A DNA stretch of 52,521 bases from Fen-1308 sp035319125 (GCA_035319125.1 DATHDG010000037.1:1-52521); one strand, 5' to 3'; shown: positions 24,987-33,801, numbered from the stretch's first letter. Numbers and translations: made by a program. Notes: a model not told the origin generated them from the sequence alone.

Positions 24987-26834
24987 ATGATCCGAAATAT
25001 AAAGAAAACAATAGAAAAACTTAGCGCAAAAGACCCCTCGGTTAGGAGAAAAGCGGCTGAAGATCTTTCCGAAGGAGACGAACGCGGCATCTATCCGCTT
25101 ATTAAAGCGCTAAGCGATGAAAATACGGGGGTTCAGGATGCCGCAATGCGCGCGCTTATTTCGCTCGGAGGAGAAATCGTGGCATATATGGCACTTCCTC
25201 TTCTGCGTGAAAACTCCTATCTGAGAAACACTGGTCTTATAATTCTAAGGCAGCTGGGTTCTGTTTCCGTGCCCCTGCTCTATCCGCTTTTCAAGGATAA
25301 AGATGATGATGTCAGGAAGTTCGCGATTGATCTGTTGAGTGAAATTCAATCTGGTGTCAATCCGGCCCTCATCGTTCCAACTCTAACTGACACGAATGCC
25401 AATGTCAGGGCGGCCGCGGCAAAAGCGCTTGGTGAACTTGGATATTCTGATGCGATTCCTGAATTGGTTAAAGCACTGTCAGATGACGAGTGGGTAAGTT
25501 TTTATGCATTGCAGTCATTGGGTGAATTGAAGGCAGAAGAAGCTATTCCAGCTATTGCTGCGCTGATCGACAGCCCTTCGCTGGTCGTCCGGTTTTCAGC
25601 TATTGAGACCATGGGCAAACTAGCGTCACAGGCGGCCCTTTCGGCGCTGATGTCGTATTTGCCAAGGGCTAGCGATGATGAGAAAACAGCTATAGTCAAG
25701 AGCATTATACAGATTGGCGCTACGCCGGACATGCAAGAGCTTACTGAGCATGTGTTGAGCCTCTTTCAGGAGGATGACTGGGATGACAAAGAGATTGCCC
25801 TCAAAGGGTTCAGCGCTCTGAAATGCGTAAAGGCCATACCGGTTCTCGTTGAAAGTGCCGGGTTCCTCGATCCTTTCAATCCCGATACAGAAGAGAAGAC
25901 AGAACTTCTGAAGGAGACTATTCTGTCCATAGGCGGTGAAGACGAGCTAATACGACTGCTCGACTCACCTGATCTCAAATACAGGGGCAAATCATTTGTG
26001 ATAGGCCTGCTGGGCCAAATGAAAAGCAAAAAGGCAGCGGGCAAATTATCTGCATATCTAAAAGATGTTAGCCGCGATCTCCGGAGAGTGTCGGCGGAAG
26101 CTCTTGGTGAAATCGGTGAACACGCTTCTGTTGAAGAGCTGATGGAGACCTCGCAGTCCGATGCTGATGCCCATGTGAGAAGATCCGCGATAGAAGCCCT
26201 TGGCATGATAGGCTCTAAAGACGCATATGAAGTGCTCAAAGCCCTCCTTGCTGTAGAGAAGTATCCTGATCTGCTTGAAAAGATAGTAGAGTCATTGATG
26301 AAAATAGATTCTTCAAAGTTCTTAACTGATATTTCCGGTTACAGCAGCGCCATCAGGCAGATTATCGCAAGGACTACCTCGGATATCAAGACGCTTTCAG
26401 GACTTACTGAAGATTCCGATAATGATGTCATGATCGCGGCTATCGGCAGCCTTGGGCGGATCGGTTCCGACAAGGCTGTTGACAAAATAATATCTTTTCT
26501 CAAACATGTAAACCCTGAGGTGAGAAAAGCAGCTGTCATTTCACTTGGCGACGCTCGAATGTGCTCATCAGAGTTATTCAATGCACTTAGCGACGAAGAT
26601 CCATGGGTTAGATTCTACGCTATAAAATCAGTTGCATCTGCATGTGACAGCGAGGTTGTCATACAGAAAATTGTGGCAATGATTAACGACAGTTATATCC
26701 CCGTCGTGATGGCCGCTATTGATGTCATTCGCGATATTGGCGGAAGGGAAGCGTACGAGGCCCTTACCCCATACGAAGAACATGAGAACCCGGATGTACG
26801 TGAGAAAGTCAGGGAGGTGCTTAATACACTATGA
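24987..26834 (+). CDS. HEAT-repeat protein of the chemotaxis operon
   Basis: The 615-residue soluble protein is built almost wholly of HEAT / PBS-lyase-type helical repeats of about 30 residues. Repeated units include VRKFAIDLLSEIQ, VRAAAAKALGELG, VRFSAIETMGKLA, LRRVSAEALGEIG, VRRSAIEALGMIG, VRKAAVISLGDAR and VRFYAIKSVASAC. No signal peptide or catalytic motif is seen. Such solenoids are protein-protein scaffolds. The stop codon overlaps cheR (ATGA), so it is coupled to chemotaxis genes. It could adapt CheR or receptors, or act elsewhere in motility. The fold is secure and the function unknown. Confidence 0.88.
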   Translation: MIRNIKKTIEKLSAKDPSVRRKAAEDLSEGDERGIYPLIKALSDENTGVQDAAMRALISLGGEIVAYMALPLLRENSYLRNTGLIILRQLGSVSVPLLYPLFKDKDDDVRKFAIDLLSEIQSGVNPALIVPTLTDTNANVRAAAAKALGELGYSDAIPELVKALSDDEWVSFYALQSLGELKAEEAIPAIAALIDSPSLVVRFSAIETMGKLASQAALSALMSYLPRASDDEKTAIVKSIIQIGATPDMQELTEHVLSLFQEDDWDDKEIALKGFSALKCVKAIPVLVESAGFLDPFNPDTEEKTELLKETILSIGGEDELIRLLDSPDLKYRGKSFVIGLLGQMKSKKAAGKLSAYLKDVSRDLRRVSAEALGEIGEHASVEELMETSQSDADAHVRRSAIEALGMIGSKDAYEVLKALLAVEKYPDLLEKIVESLMKIDSSKFLTDISGYSSAIRQIIARTTSDIKTLSGLTEDSDNDVMIAAIGSLGRIGSDKAVDKIISFLKHVNPEVRKAAVISLGDARMCSSELFNALSDEDPWVRFYAIKSVASACDSEVVIQKIVAMINDSYIPVVMAAIDVIRDIGGREAYEALTPYEEHENPDVREKVREVLNTL

Positions 26835-27667
26835 CTCCCCTCACTTTGAGCGACGAGACATTCCGGCAACTCCGCGATTTCATTTATGAAAAGAGCGGTA
26901 TATTTATTCCGGACAACAAGAAATATTTCATAGAGAACCGCCTTGGAAAAAAGGTGCAGGAAAAGAATCTGAAGGGTTATGAAGACTATCTTTATGCACT
27001 GAAGTTCGGCGGCGACAAGAAAGAGCTTGCAATCCTGTTTGACCTTGTAACTACAAATGAAACCTTTTTCTTCAGAGAACCGCAACAGTTTGATGTTCTC
27101 GGCGGTGAACTGCTGACAAAGATTATTGCTGAAAACGGAAAGTCCGGCAGAAAAGATATCAAAATCTGGTCTGCCGCCAGCTCGACCGGAGAAGAGCCCT
27201 ACACGATAGGCATGCTTCTCTCTGAAAAATCTGAAGCATCATTGTACAGAAAAGAAATAAATGCCTCTGATTTAAGCGAATCTGTTCTTGCATCGGCAAG
27301 AACGGCAGTTTACGGGTCTTATGCTATCTGGAATGTTCCGGAGCAATACATGAAAAAATATTTTACTTCGACCGCCGGCCAGCAGTATCAGCTGGCTGCT
27401 TCAATCAAGTCGCTGGTTAAATTCATGAAGGTTAATCTGATAGAAGACAAGGACAGCAAACTTATACGCGGTATGGACGTGGTCTTCTGCCGCAACGTTC
27501 TCATCTACTTTGATGAGAAAGCTAAACAGAAGGCGGTCTCGCTGCTTTATGATGCATTGAGACCCAACGGCTATCTTTTTATAGGCACCTCAGAAAGTCT
27601 TCACAATATCACAAGGGCTTTTAAGCCTACTGTCATAAATAAAGTTATCGTATATCAAAAGATGTAG
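26831..27667 (+). CDS. cheR: Chemotaxis methyltransferase CheR
   Basis: The 278-residue enzyme methylates glutamates of chemoreceptors using S-adenosylmethionine. The N-terminal helical domain is followed by TNETFFFREPQQF (75-87), the SAM-binding motif WSAASSTGEEPYT (113-125) and the C-terminal active-site region (VVFCRNVLIYFDEKAKQKAV, GYLFIGTSESL). Length is normal. There is no receptor gene in this window. It starts within the HEAT gene stop (ATGA). Confidence 0.97.
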   Translation: MTPLTLSDETFRQLRDFIYEKSGIFIPDNKKYFIENRLGKKVQEKNLKGYEDYLYALKFGGDKKELAILFDLVTTNETFFFREPQQFDVLGGELLTKIIAENGKSGRKDIKIWSAASSTGEEPYTIGMLLSEKSEASLYRKEINASDLSESVLASARTAVYGSYAIWNVPEQYMKKYFTSTAGQQYQLAASIKSLVKFMKVNLIEDKDSKLIRGMDVVFCRNVLIYFDEKAKQKAVSLLYDALRPNGYLFIGTSESLHNITRAFKPTVINKVIVYQKM

Positions 27668-27686
27668 AGCACATAGGAGCCAAGGT

Positions 27687-28064
27687 ATGAAAATTCTGGT
27701 AGTCGACGATGACAAGACAACTCGCAAGCTGCTTAGCCTATATCTCAAGGCGAAAGGATATGAAGTAGTCACAGCTGAAAATGGGCTCGATGCGATGGAA
27801 AAACTGGGAACAGAGAACATCAATCTCGTGGTTACGGACATGAACATGCCTTATATGGACGGAATCGAGCTTACGAAGAATCTCAGGGCTGACGAGAACT
27901 GGAAAGCGCTTCCGATTGTGATGGTTACAACCGAGGCGGATGAGGACGAGAAAAAGAGAGCCTATGAAACCGGCGTAGATGACTATCTGGTAAAACCGGC
28001 AAATGCCGAGCAGATCAGTGACAGTATAAAGAAAATTCTAAAAAAGATATTTAAGGGTGCGTGA
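27687..28064 (+). CDS. CheY-like single-domain response regulator
   Basis: The 125-residue receiver domain has the acidic cluster DDD (7-9), phospho-acceptor Asp51 in VVTDMNMPYMDG, Thr/Thr switch region (MVTTEADEDEKK) and conserved Lys in LVKP. It has no output domain. It resembles CheY-family regulators but is less like enteric CheY than the protein encoded directly downstream. It may be a phosphate sink or serve another target. A good ribosome binding site (TAGGAGCCAAGG) precedes ATG 27687. Confidence 0.92.
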   Translation: MKILVVDDDKTTRKLLSLYLKAKGYEVVTAENGLDAMEKLGTENINLVVTDMNMPYMDGIELTKNLRADENWKALPIVMVTTEADEDEKKRAYETGVDDYLVKPANAEQISDSIKKILKKIFKGA

Positions 28065-28066
28065 CG

Positions 28067-28465
28067 ATGTTTAACTTAAAACTTAAAGTTCTTGTTGTAG
28101 ATGACTTTCCTACCATGAGAAGGATCGTCAAGAACCTTCTCAAGCAGCTTGGTTTTGAAAATATTGATGAGGCTGAGGATGGAGCGCAGGCTTTAAGCAA
28201 GCTCAAGGCTGGCGGATATGGCCTTGTGGTGTCGGATTGGAACATGCCGGTTATGGAAGGAATTGACCTTTTAAAGCATGTCAGAGAAGACGAAGCCCTC
28301 AAACCTATACCGTTTCTTATGGTCACGGCCGAGGCTGAAAAGGACAAGGTCATTACAGCTATTAAGGCTGGCGTCGATAACTATGTTGTAAAGCCCTTTA
28401 CTGCAGAGATATTAAAAGAAAAGCTGGAAAAAATAGCAGATAAAAAGCCTTCACTGAAAGCTTGA
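28067..28465 (+). CDS. cheY: Chemotaxis response regulator CheY
   Basis: The 132-residue receiver is strikingly like enteric CheY: VLVVDDFPTMRRIVKNLLKQ, then GYGLVVSDWNMPVMEG with the phospho-Asp, VTAEAEKDKV, and YVVKPFTAEILKEKL. It is therefore the likely motor-binding CheY that docks on the FliM N-terminus and is dephosphorylated by CheZ. I choose ATG 28067, nine bases after AAGGG; a GTG at 28061 overlaps the previous stop and is possible. Confidence 0.95.
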   Translation: MFNLKLKVLVVDDFPTMRRIVKNLLKQLGFENIDEAEDGAQALSKLKAGGYGLVVSDWNMPVMEGIDLLKHVREDEALKPIPFLMVTAEAEKDKVITAIKAGVDNYVVKPFTAEILKEKLEKIADKKPSLKA

Positions 28466-28474
28466 GGATAGACT

Positions 28475-30268
28475 ATGGCCGACGAAATGGAAGAGATCAT
28501 AAGCGAGTTTGTCACCGAGGCAGAGGAGACGCTCGAAAGGATCGACCCCATGTTTGTGGATTTAGAAGCCAAAGGCTATGACAAGGAAATTCTTAACGAG
28601 ATCTTCCGAGGAATGCACACCCTGAAGGGTGCTGCCGGCTTTCTGGGTTTCCAACAAATCGTCGATGTCGCGCACAGGGCTGAAAGCATCATGAAACGGC
28701 TGCGAGACGGCGAAATGGTTCTTACGCGAGAGAGCATGGATGTGATCTTGAAGAGTGTCGATATGCTGCGGCTTTTAATATCCCATATCAGCTCTCGGGA
28801 CAATGCTGAGGAGAATATTACCCACCTTTTGGCTGAACTCGATTCGGTGATCAGTTCACAGGCTCAAGCAGGTGCAAGCATTGCCACTGTTGCTGCGCCT
28901 GCGGAATCAGTTGAAAGCCACGTTGCGGAAGGACCGGAAATACCTGTGTCTGGTGAGTCTGTTGCGCTGCAGAATGCCGTTGCTGTCGAAGCGCAGCCGG
29001 CGCATCTATCTGCTTCAGCAGCTGAAGAACAGGTTCAGCAGGTCAGCAAGGAAAAAGAGGTTGTATCGACTCTAAGAGTCGATGTTACCAGGATAGATAA
29101 GGTGATGGATCTGGCTGGAGAGATAGTTCTTGCCAGAAACAGGATACTGAACTTGGCTACAAAGCTCGAAATGACTCATTCCGACGACCCGAATGTTGAA
29201 AGTCTGCTTGAAACCACAAGTTTTCTTGACAGAGTAACATCAGATCTTCAGCTTGCGGTTATGAAGATCCGAATGCAGCCTATACAGAAAGTCTTCTCCA
29301 AATTCCCGAGGATGGTCAGGGATCTTTCCAGAAGCCTCGGCAAAGAGATCAACCTCGAAATATTCGGAGAGGACACCGAAGTTGACAAAAGCGTTATTGA
29401 AAATATAGGCGACCCTCTTATACATATCATCCGCAATTCTATTGATCACGGCATTGAGCATTCAGACGAACGTGTTTCAAAAGGCAAACATGCTAAGGGC
29501 CGAATCATAATCAGCGCTTATCAGAAAGGCACACAAATCGTTATCGAAGTATCAGATGACGGTAAGGGAATCGATGTTGACGCTGTAAAAAGGAAAGCAT
29601 TGCGTCAGGGGATCGTAACTGAGGAAGAGATTCAGAAGATGCCCGATGAGACGGCCATCAATTTGATTTTTCTTCCGGGCTTCTCAACGAAGGAAGTATC
29701 TACAGAACTGAGCGGCCGCGGTGTGGGAATGGATGTCGTCAAAACAAATGTGGGCAAGCTAAACGGCTATGTAGAGGTGGTAACCAAGAAAGATGAGGGC
29801 AGCACGTTTAGAATAAGCCTGCCGTTGACTTTGGCTATTATCCAGGCAATGATGGTCAGAATCGGCGGCGAGTTCTATGCCCTCCCGCAATCAATGATCG
29901 AAGAGACATTGCGTGTCAAACGCAGCGATATAAAGGATGTGACTGGACAAAATGTCCTGACTATCAGGGGTAAGGTTCTGCCTATCTTCAGCATGTCGGA
30001 AACTCTCGGAGTCAGGGTCGATACAGGAAATGACCGGGACAACAGCTATGTCCTGGTGGCATCAGTTGCGGACAGACGCTTTTGCATCACAGTTGACGAA
30101 CTTTTAGGGCAGGAAGAGATAGTTATTAAAACCATAAGCGGTGTGGACTCGGAAGAATGCGGGATTCTGGGGGCTACAATAACCGGCGATGGAAAGGTAG
30201 TACTTATTCTGGACTTGGCGGTGATGGCTCGAAGGATTTTCTCCTCTAAGGCCGGAAGGAAAGTTTAA
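28475..30268 (+). CDS. cheA: Chemotaxis histidine kinase CheA, lacking a P2 domain
   Basis: The 597-residue kinase has P1 (1-110) with phospho-His48 in MHTLKGAAGF, an Ala/Glu/Val-rich unstructured linker (about 125-195) where the CheY-docking P2 domain normally lies, and P3 dimerisation helices (197-265). The P4 ATPase domain (270-452) has N-box HIIRNSIDHGIEHSDE, DDGKGID and GRGVGMDVV. The P5 CheW-like domain runs from 453 to 597. All catalytic parts are intact. The missing P2 means that CheY must take phosphate directly from P1. Coupled closely to cheY (9 bases) and followed by the cheW-cheZ fusion. Confidence 0.96.
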   Translation: MADEMEEIISEFVTEAEETLERIDPMFVDLEAKGYDKEILNEIFRGMHTLKGAAGFLGFQQIVDVAHRAESIMKRLRDGEMVLTRESMDVILKSVDMLRLLISHISSRDNAEENITHLLAELDSVISSQAQAGASIATVAAPAESVESHVAEGPEIPVSGESVALQNAVAVEAQPAHLSASAAEEQVQQVSKEKEVVSTLRVDVTRIDKVMDLAGEIVLARNRILNLATKLEMTHSDDPNVESLLETTSFLDRVTSDLQLAVMKIRMQPIQKVFSKFPRMVRDLSRSLGKEINLEIFGEDTEVDKSVIENIGDPLIHIIRNSIDHGIEHSDERVSKGKHAKGRIIISAYQKGTQIVIEVSDDGKGIDVDAVKRKALRQGIVTEEEIQKMPDETAINLIFLPGFSTKEVSTELSGRGVGMDVVKTNVGKLNGYVEVVTKKDEGSTFRISLPLTLAIIQAMMVRIGGEFYALPQSMIEETLRVKRSDIKDVTGQNVLTIRGKVLPIFSMSETLGVRVDTGNDRDNSYVLVASVADRRFCITVDELLGQEEIVIKTISGVDSEECGILGATITGDGKVVLILDLAVMARRIFSSKAGRKV

Positions 30269-30302
30269 AACACATATTCGTTCAGAAGGGGACTTCATAA
30301 GA

Positions 30303-31526
30303 ATGCAATATATAGGTTTTTTAATGAACGGCAATGAGTACACCATCCCGATACTTAAAGTGCAGGAGATTGTAAATCTGCCAAGCGTTACAAAGTTGCC
30401 GCAGGCATCAGATTATTTAGAAGGTGTCACAAATCTGCGTGGCAAGATAATTCCTATTATAAACCTGAAGAAGATGGTTGGATTGCCGAGTGAGACTGCT
30501 GGAGAAAAAGTAATTGTCATTTCGAGCGGACGCATAACTTTCGGTGTACTGGTCGATGGAATTACCGGTGTGATATCCATCGAGGAGAATGAGATAGAAC
30601 CTGCCGAGAATTTTATGAATACCCAGGTGGAGCAGGTCGAGGGTGTCGCTAGACTCAACGACCGCCTGGTTGTTCTGCTGGATACAAGGAAATTGATTCC
30701 ACTTGAAGATATAGAGATGTTTGAGGACAAAGTTTTTGAGGTGAAAGAAGCTGGCGACGACAAGGTTGAGGTGGTGAAGAGCGTTCAGGGAATGGGCGGA
30801 CAGATGTTTGTCACCGAAGTTGTCGATGCCAAAGACTTTTTCGAAAAGAAGAGTATCTCTGCTGCCGGCGACCCAAAACAGGAGGTCTATGGAAAGGTTA
30901 TGGCGTTTATGGATGCAGTGGCCACGCAGAACTATGAAAAGGCAGATGAGCTTATTCAGGGCATTGCTCAGCTAGGGCAGGCGGGGCAGGGTCAGGGCCA
31001 AGGGACGGCGCAGGCTGAGTTGTTTAAAGAAGTCGGCAAGGTGACCAGAAAACTGCATGACTCTATAAAAAGCTTCAAGGAGGCCCTTGATCCCAGACTG
31101 AAGGATATGGCCATGACTGAGATGCCGAGCGCTATAGATAAACTTCAGTTTGTCATCGAAAAGACAGAAGAGGCCGCCAATAAAACAATGGGCATCGTCG
31201 AGAAATATATACTGGTAATGGACGACCTTTCCGCACATATCAGAAACGTTAAAGAACCGCCTGAAGCTGCCGAGTATCTTAAGAAATTTAAGAATGAACT
31301 CGAAGATGACTTCACCGAGATATTGACTACACAGTCATTCCAGGACCTTACCGGTCAGACACTCAAGAAAGTGATTACTCTTGTGGGTGATATTGAAGAG
31401 GAGCTTGTGGGTCTTATTGCAACCTTCGGGGTCAAGAGTGACCAGGGAGACGGCGTTGAGCCCGCAAAGGTCGAAAGCGTTTCCCAGGAAGGGGTCGACG
31501 ATCTGCTGAAGGAATTCGGGTTCTAG
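30303..31526 (+). CDS. CheW-CheZ fusion: array coupling protein with CheY-P phosphatase
   Basis: The 407-residue single frame has two known chemotaxis modules. Residues 1-140 are a CheW domain (YIGFLMNGNEYTIPILKVQE, GVTNLRGKIIPIINLKKMVG, GVLVDGITGVI, RLVVLLDTRKLI). After a linker, residues about 195-376 form the long helical CheZ hairpin, with the phosphatase motif TQSFQDLTGQTLKKV. Asp348 and Gln352 match E. coli Asp143 and Gln147. The last ten residues (VDDLLKEFGF) match the CheY-binding tail of CheZ. CheW links receptors to CheA; CheZ removes phosphate from CheY. The fusion should place the phosphatase at the receptor array. A Gly/Gln-rich spacer lies at 223-235. The frame is continuous, with no internal start of good quality. 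Confidence 0.93.
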   Translation: MQYIGFLMNGNEYTIPILKVQEIVNLPSVTKLPQASDYLEGVTNLRGKIIPIINLKKMVGLPSETAGEKVIVISSGRITFGVLVDGITGVISIEENEIEPAENFMNTQVEQVEGVARLNDRLVVLLDTRKLIPLEDIEMFEDKVFEVKEAGDDKVEVVKSVQGMGGQMFVTEVVDAKDFFEKKSISAAGDPKQEVYGKVMAFMDAVATQNYEKADELIQGIAQLGQAGQGQGQGTAQAELFKEVGKVTRKLHDSIKSFKEALDPRLKDMAMTEMPSAIDKLQFVIEKTEEAANKTMGIVEKYILVMDDLSAHIRNVKEPPEAAEYLKKFKNELEDDFTEILTTQSFQDLTGQTLKKVITLVGDIEEELVGLIATFGVKSDQGDGVEPAKVESVSQEGVDDLLKEFGF

Positions 31527-31556
31527 ATAAAATATCATTTTGCGGAGCAGGTATAG

Positions 31557-32621
31557 ATGGCTAAAGTTCTGATTGTTGATGATTCGGCATTTATGAGGAA
31601 TGCTTTGACAAATATGCTTTCCTCAGATCCTGAAATTTCCATAGTTGGCACTGCGCGGGATGGACTTGAAGCTATCGAGAAGATAGTCAGCCTGAAGCCG
31701 GATGTCGTCACTATGGATGTCGAAATGCCCAGGATGGACGGCATAACAGCCCTGAAGCATATTATGGAAAAGGCTCCTGTGCCGGTAATCATGGTGAGTT
31801 CACTAACTACTGAAGGGGCTAAAGTTACGCTGGATGCACTAGACCTTGGTGCAGTTGATTTCATTCCCAAGAACCTGTCTGAGCTGTCAGTTAATATCAT
31901 TAAGATAAAAGAAGTGCTGCTGGAAAAGATAAAGCAGATAGCCAAGCGCGGGTCGATCAGACGGCCTATACGGCCAATTGATAGGGCTGCTATTGAGTCC
32001 AGGGTGCGCGAACTGCATTTGAGTATTCCGCATAGGGCCACCGGGGAAAGAAAGACCGGCATTGTAGCAATCGGGACGTCGACGGGAGGACCGCGTGCAC
32101 TACAGGAGATCGTAACCGTACTGCCTAAGGATTTCCCGGTTCCAATTGTTATCGCTCAGCATATGCCGCCTAGTTTTACCGGTCCCTTTGCCGAACGGTT
32201 GAACCAGCAGAGCAAGATCGAGGTGAGGGAAGCAACAGAAGGAGAGCAGTTAAGGCCTGGCCTGGCTCTGCTTGCGCCCGGACGCGGGCATATGAAGGTT
32301 GTGAAAAAACGCACTCTTGAATCTGTTGTCACTATATCAGAAAACAGGGACGAATTTATTTATAGACCTTCTGTTGATGCTCTGATGCTTTCGATTGCCG
32401 AGTGTTTTCCCGGAAGAGCATTGGGAGTTATTCTTACGGGCATGGGCAACGATGGTCTTAAAGGATTGAGCGCGATCAAACGCACAGGCGGCAGGGTTTT
32501 TGCCCAGAACGAACAGACATGCGTGGTATATGGAATGCCCAAGGCTGTTGTAGATGCAGGAGTTGCCGACAAGGTATTGTCTCTTGAAGAGATGGCAGGT
32601 GAAATCATAAATGCCGTATAA
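31557..32621 (+). CDS. cheB: Chemotaxis methylesterase/deamidase CheB
   Basis: The 354-residue CheB removes methyl groups from receptors when phosphorylated by CheA. The receiver domain (1-120) has Asp54 in VTMDVEMPRMDG. The C-terminal esterase has the catalytic triad Ser176 (GTSTGGPRAL), His203 (AQHMPPSFTGPFA) and Asp300 (GMGNDGLKGL). Length and motifs are normal. With cheR, cheA, cheY and cheW-cheZ it completes the cytoplasmic adaptation pathway; receptors must be elsewhere. Ribosome binding site GGAGCAGG precedes ATG 31557. Confidence 0.97.
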   Translation: MAKVLIVDDSAFMRNALTNMLSSDPEISIVGTARDGLEAIEKIVSLKPDVVTMDVEMPRMDGITALKHIMEKAPVPVIMVSSLTTEGAKVTLDALDLGAVDFIPKNLSELSVNIIKIKEVLLEKIKQIAKRGSIRRPIRPIDRAAIESRVRELHLSIPHRATGERKTGIVAIGTSTGGPRALQEIVTVLPKDFPVPIVIAQHMPPSFTGPFAERLNQQSKIEVREATEGEQLRPGLALLAPGRGHMKVVKKRTLESVVTISENRDEFIYRPSVDALMLSIAECFPGRALGVILTGMGNDGLKGLSAIKRTGGRVFAQNEQTCVVYGMPKAVVDAGVADKVLSLEEMAGEIINAV

Positions 32622-32634
32622 TATAACATAGATG

Positions 32635-32660
32635 AACTGCCGCTGATATGCTGCAGTTTT
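32635..32660 (+). terminator. Weak hairpin after cheB
   Basis: AACTGC (32635-32640) pairs with GCAGTT (32653-32658) and is followed by a short T stretch. The stem is only 6 bp and the loop 12 bases, so termination, if any, is partial and would reduce expression of the HDOD gene. Confidence 0.3.
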
Positions 32661-32687
32661 CTGGACATATGCGGAAAGGGGCGACAA

Positions 32688-33524
32688 ATGAAGAGTGATT
32701 TGGAAAAGATTATACTTGACACAATAGACATACCGAGCCTGCCTACGGTGGCAATGAAAGCGCTGGAGCTTATCAATGACGGTGGCTCTTCCATTAATGA
32801 ACTGGAGAAAATCATCTCGCAGGACCAATCTTTTTCTGCAAGACTCTTGAGGATTGCCAACTCTCCTTATTACGGGATGAACCGGCGCATAGATACTATA
32901 TCGAGCGGGGTCATGCTGATCGGCTTCAACACCATGAAATCGCTGGTTGTTGCTGCATCTCTGAAAGATATGCATCGCAAGTTTGGCCTGTTCGAACAAA
33001 AGCTGTGGGAGCATAGCCTCGGTGTTTCAGTTGCATCTTCACTACTGGCAAAAGTTACCAAGATGTTACCGCCTGAGGAAGCCCTTGTCGGGGGACTTAT
33101 ACACGATGTCGGCAAAACAATCCTGAACAATAGCATTCCTGACAAATATGCGCTGATTTCTCAGAAAGTATACGAGGAAGGGAAATTCTTCAGAGATGTC
33201 GAAACTGAGTTGCTAGGCTATAACCATTGCGATGTCGGAGGTCTTATAGCTCGCAAATGGAAGTTGCCCAAGAACCTCGAAGCGGTTATACAATATCATC
33301 ACTCCGAAACACTTCCTGTGTTTGAAGACAATGCTTACGAGGCTCTCTGCCAGATTGTTAATGTGTCCGATGCCGCATGCTTGAGCATGTCTATCGGTAT
33401 AAAAGGACCTGAGAATGTTAAAGTCCCCTATAATATGGTAGGGCTTGACGAAGCCGGATACAGCAAGTTCCTTGAGATGTTTAAAGCAAACTACGCAGAG
33501 CAGAAGGCTAAACTGACTGAGTAG
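32688..33524 (+). CDS. HDOD-domain protein
   Basis: The 278-residue protein is one HDOD domain: IDIPSLPTVAMKALELI, then RIANSPYYGMNRRIDTISSG and LIGFNTMKSLVVAAS. It keeps IHDVGK (an HD-like pair) and a YHHSE motif near residue 205. HDOD proteins are regulatory or scaffold proteins related to HD phosphohydrolases, often without enzyme activity. They are common in motility and chemotaxis operons, and one in Xanthomonas (GsmR) links to motility. Whether metal binding survives here cannot be judged. It has its own ribosome binding site (GGAAAGGGGCGA) at the start. Confidence 0.88.
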   Translation: MKSDLEKIILDTIDIPSLPTVAMKALELINDGGSSINELEKIISQDQSFSARLLRIANSPYYGMNRRIDTISSGVMLIGFNTMKSLVVAASLKDMHRKFGLFEQKLWEHSLGVSVASSLLAKVTKMLPPEEALVGGLIHDVGKTILNNSIPDKYALISQKVYEEGKFFRDVETELLGYNHCDVGGLIARKWKLPKNLEAVIQYHHSETLPVFEDNAYEALCQIVNVSDAACLSMSIGIKGPENVKVPYNMVGLDEAGYSKFLEMFKANYAEQKAKLTE

Positions 33525-33576
33525 CCTTTCAGGTGTTTATCAATTAAGTAAGTTTAACCAGCATCGATAATATATT

Positions 33577-33768
33577 ATGGCTGATGATGACGGGTTAAGA
33601 CAGCTTTATGTCGTTCCTGGTGCTTCTGCAATACGTCAGGGATATTTATTTGCCCGGACACGAGTTCGGAAGCGCGCGGAAAAGAAGAAGGAATTTTCTG
33701 AAGAGTTCAGAAAGGCTACAGAAGAGAACGATGAAGAAGATAAAAAGGGTGTAGATATAAAGGTATAA
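33577..33768 (+). CDS. Small charged hypothetical protein
   Basis: The 63-codon frame between the HDOD gene and a strong terminator encodes a very charged protein (RVRKRAEKKKEFSEEFRK, then an acidic stretch). It is probably helical in its C-terminal two thirds. No family is recognised, and no clear ribosome binding site precedes ATG 33577. Its place just before the terminator at 33802, and amino-acid use like a real soluble protein, favour a gene. It could equally be chance. Confidence 0.45.
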   Translation: MADDDGLRQLYVVPGASAIRQGYLFARTRVRKRAEKKKEFSEEFRKATEENDEEDKKGVDIKV

Positions 33769-33799
33769 ATTTCCCATTGAGGAATAAATTTCCCATTGA
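33765..33799 (+). repeat. Tandem 16-base direct repeat
   Basis: ATAAATTTCCCATTGA occurs at 33765-33780 and again at 33784-33799, with a three-base spacer. The first copy covers the stop codon of the small ORF. The repeats sit directly before the terminator hairpin. They may come from a local duplication. Confidence 0.8.
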
Positions 33800-33801
33800 T
33801 T

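Noticed and set aside
33544..33570. Sigma-28-like TAAG...ATCGATAA before the small ORF
   Set aside because: Spacing is 14 rather than 15, the -10 lacks CCG, and it would leave no leader before ATG 33577.
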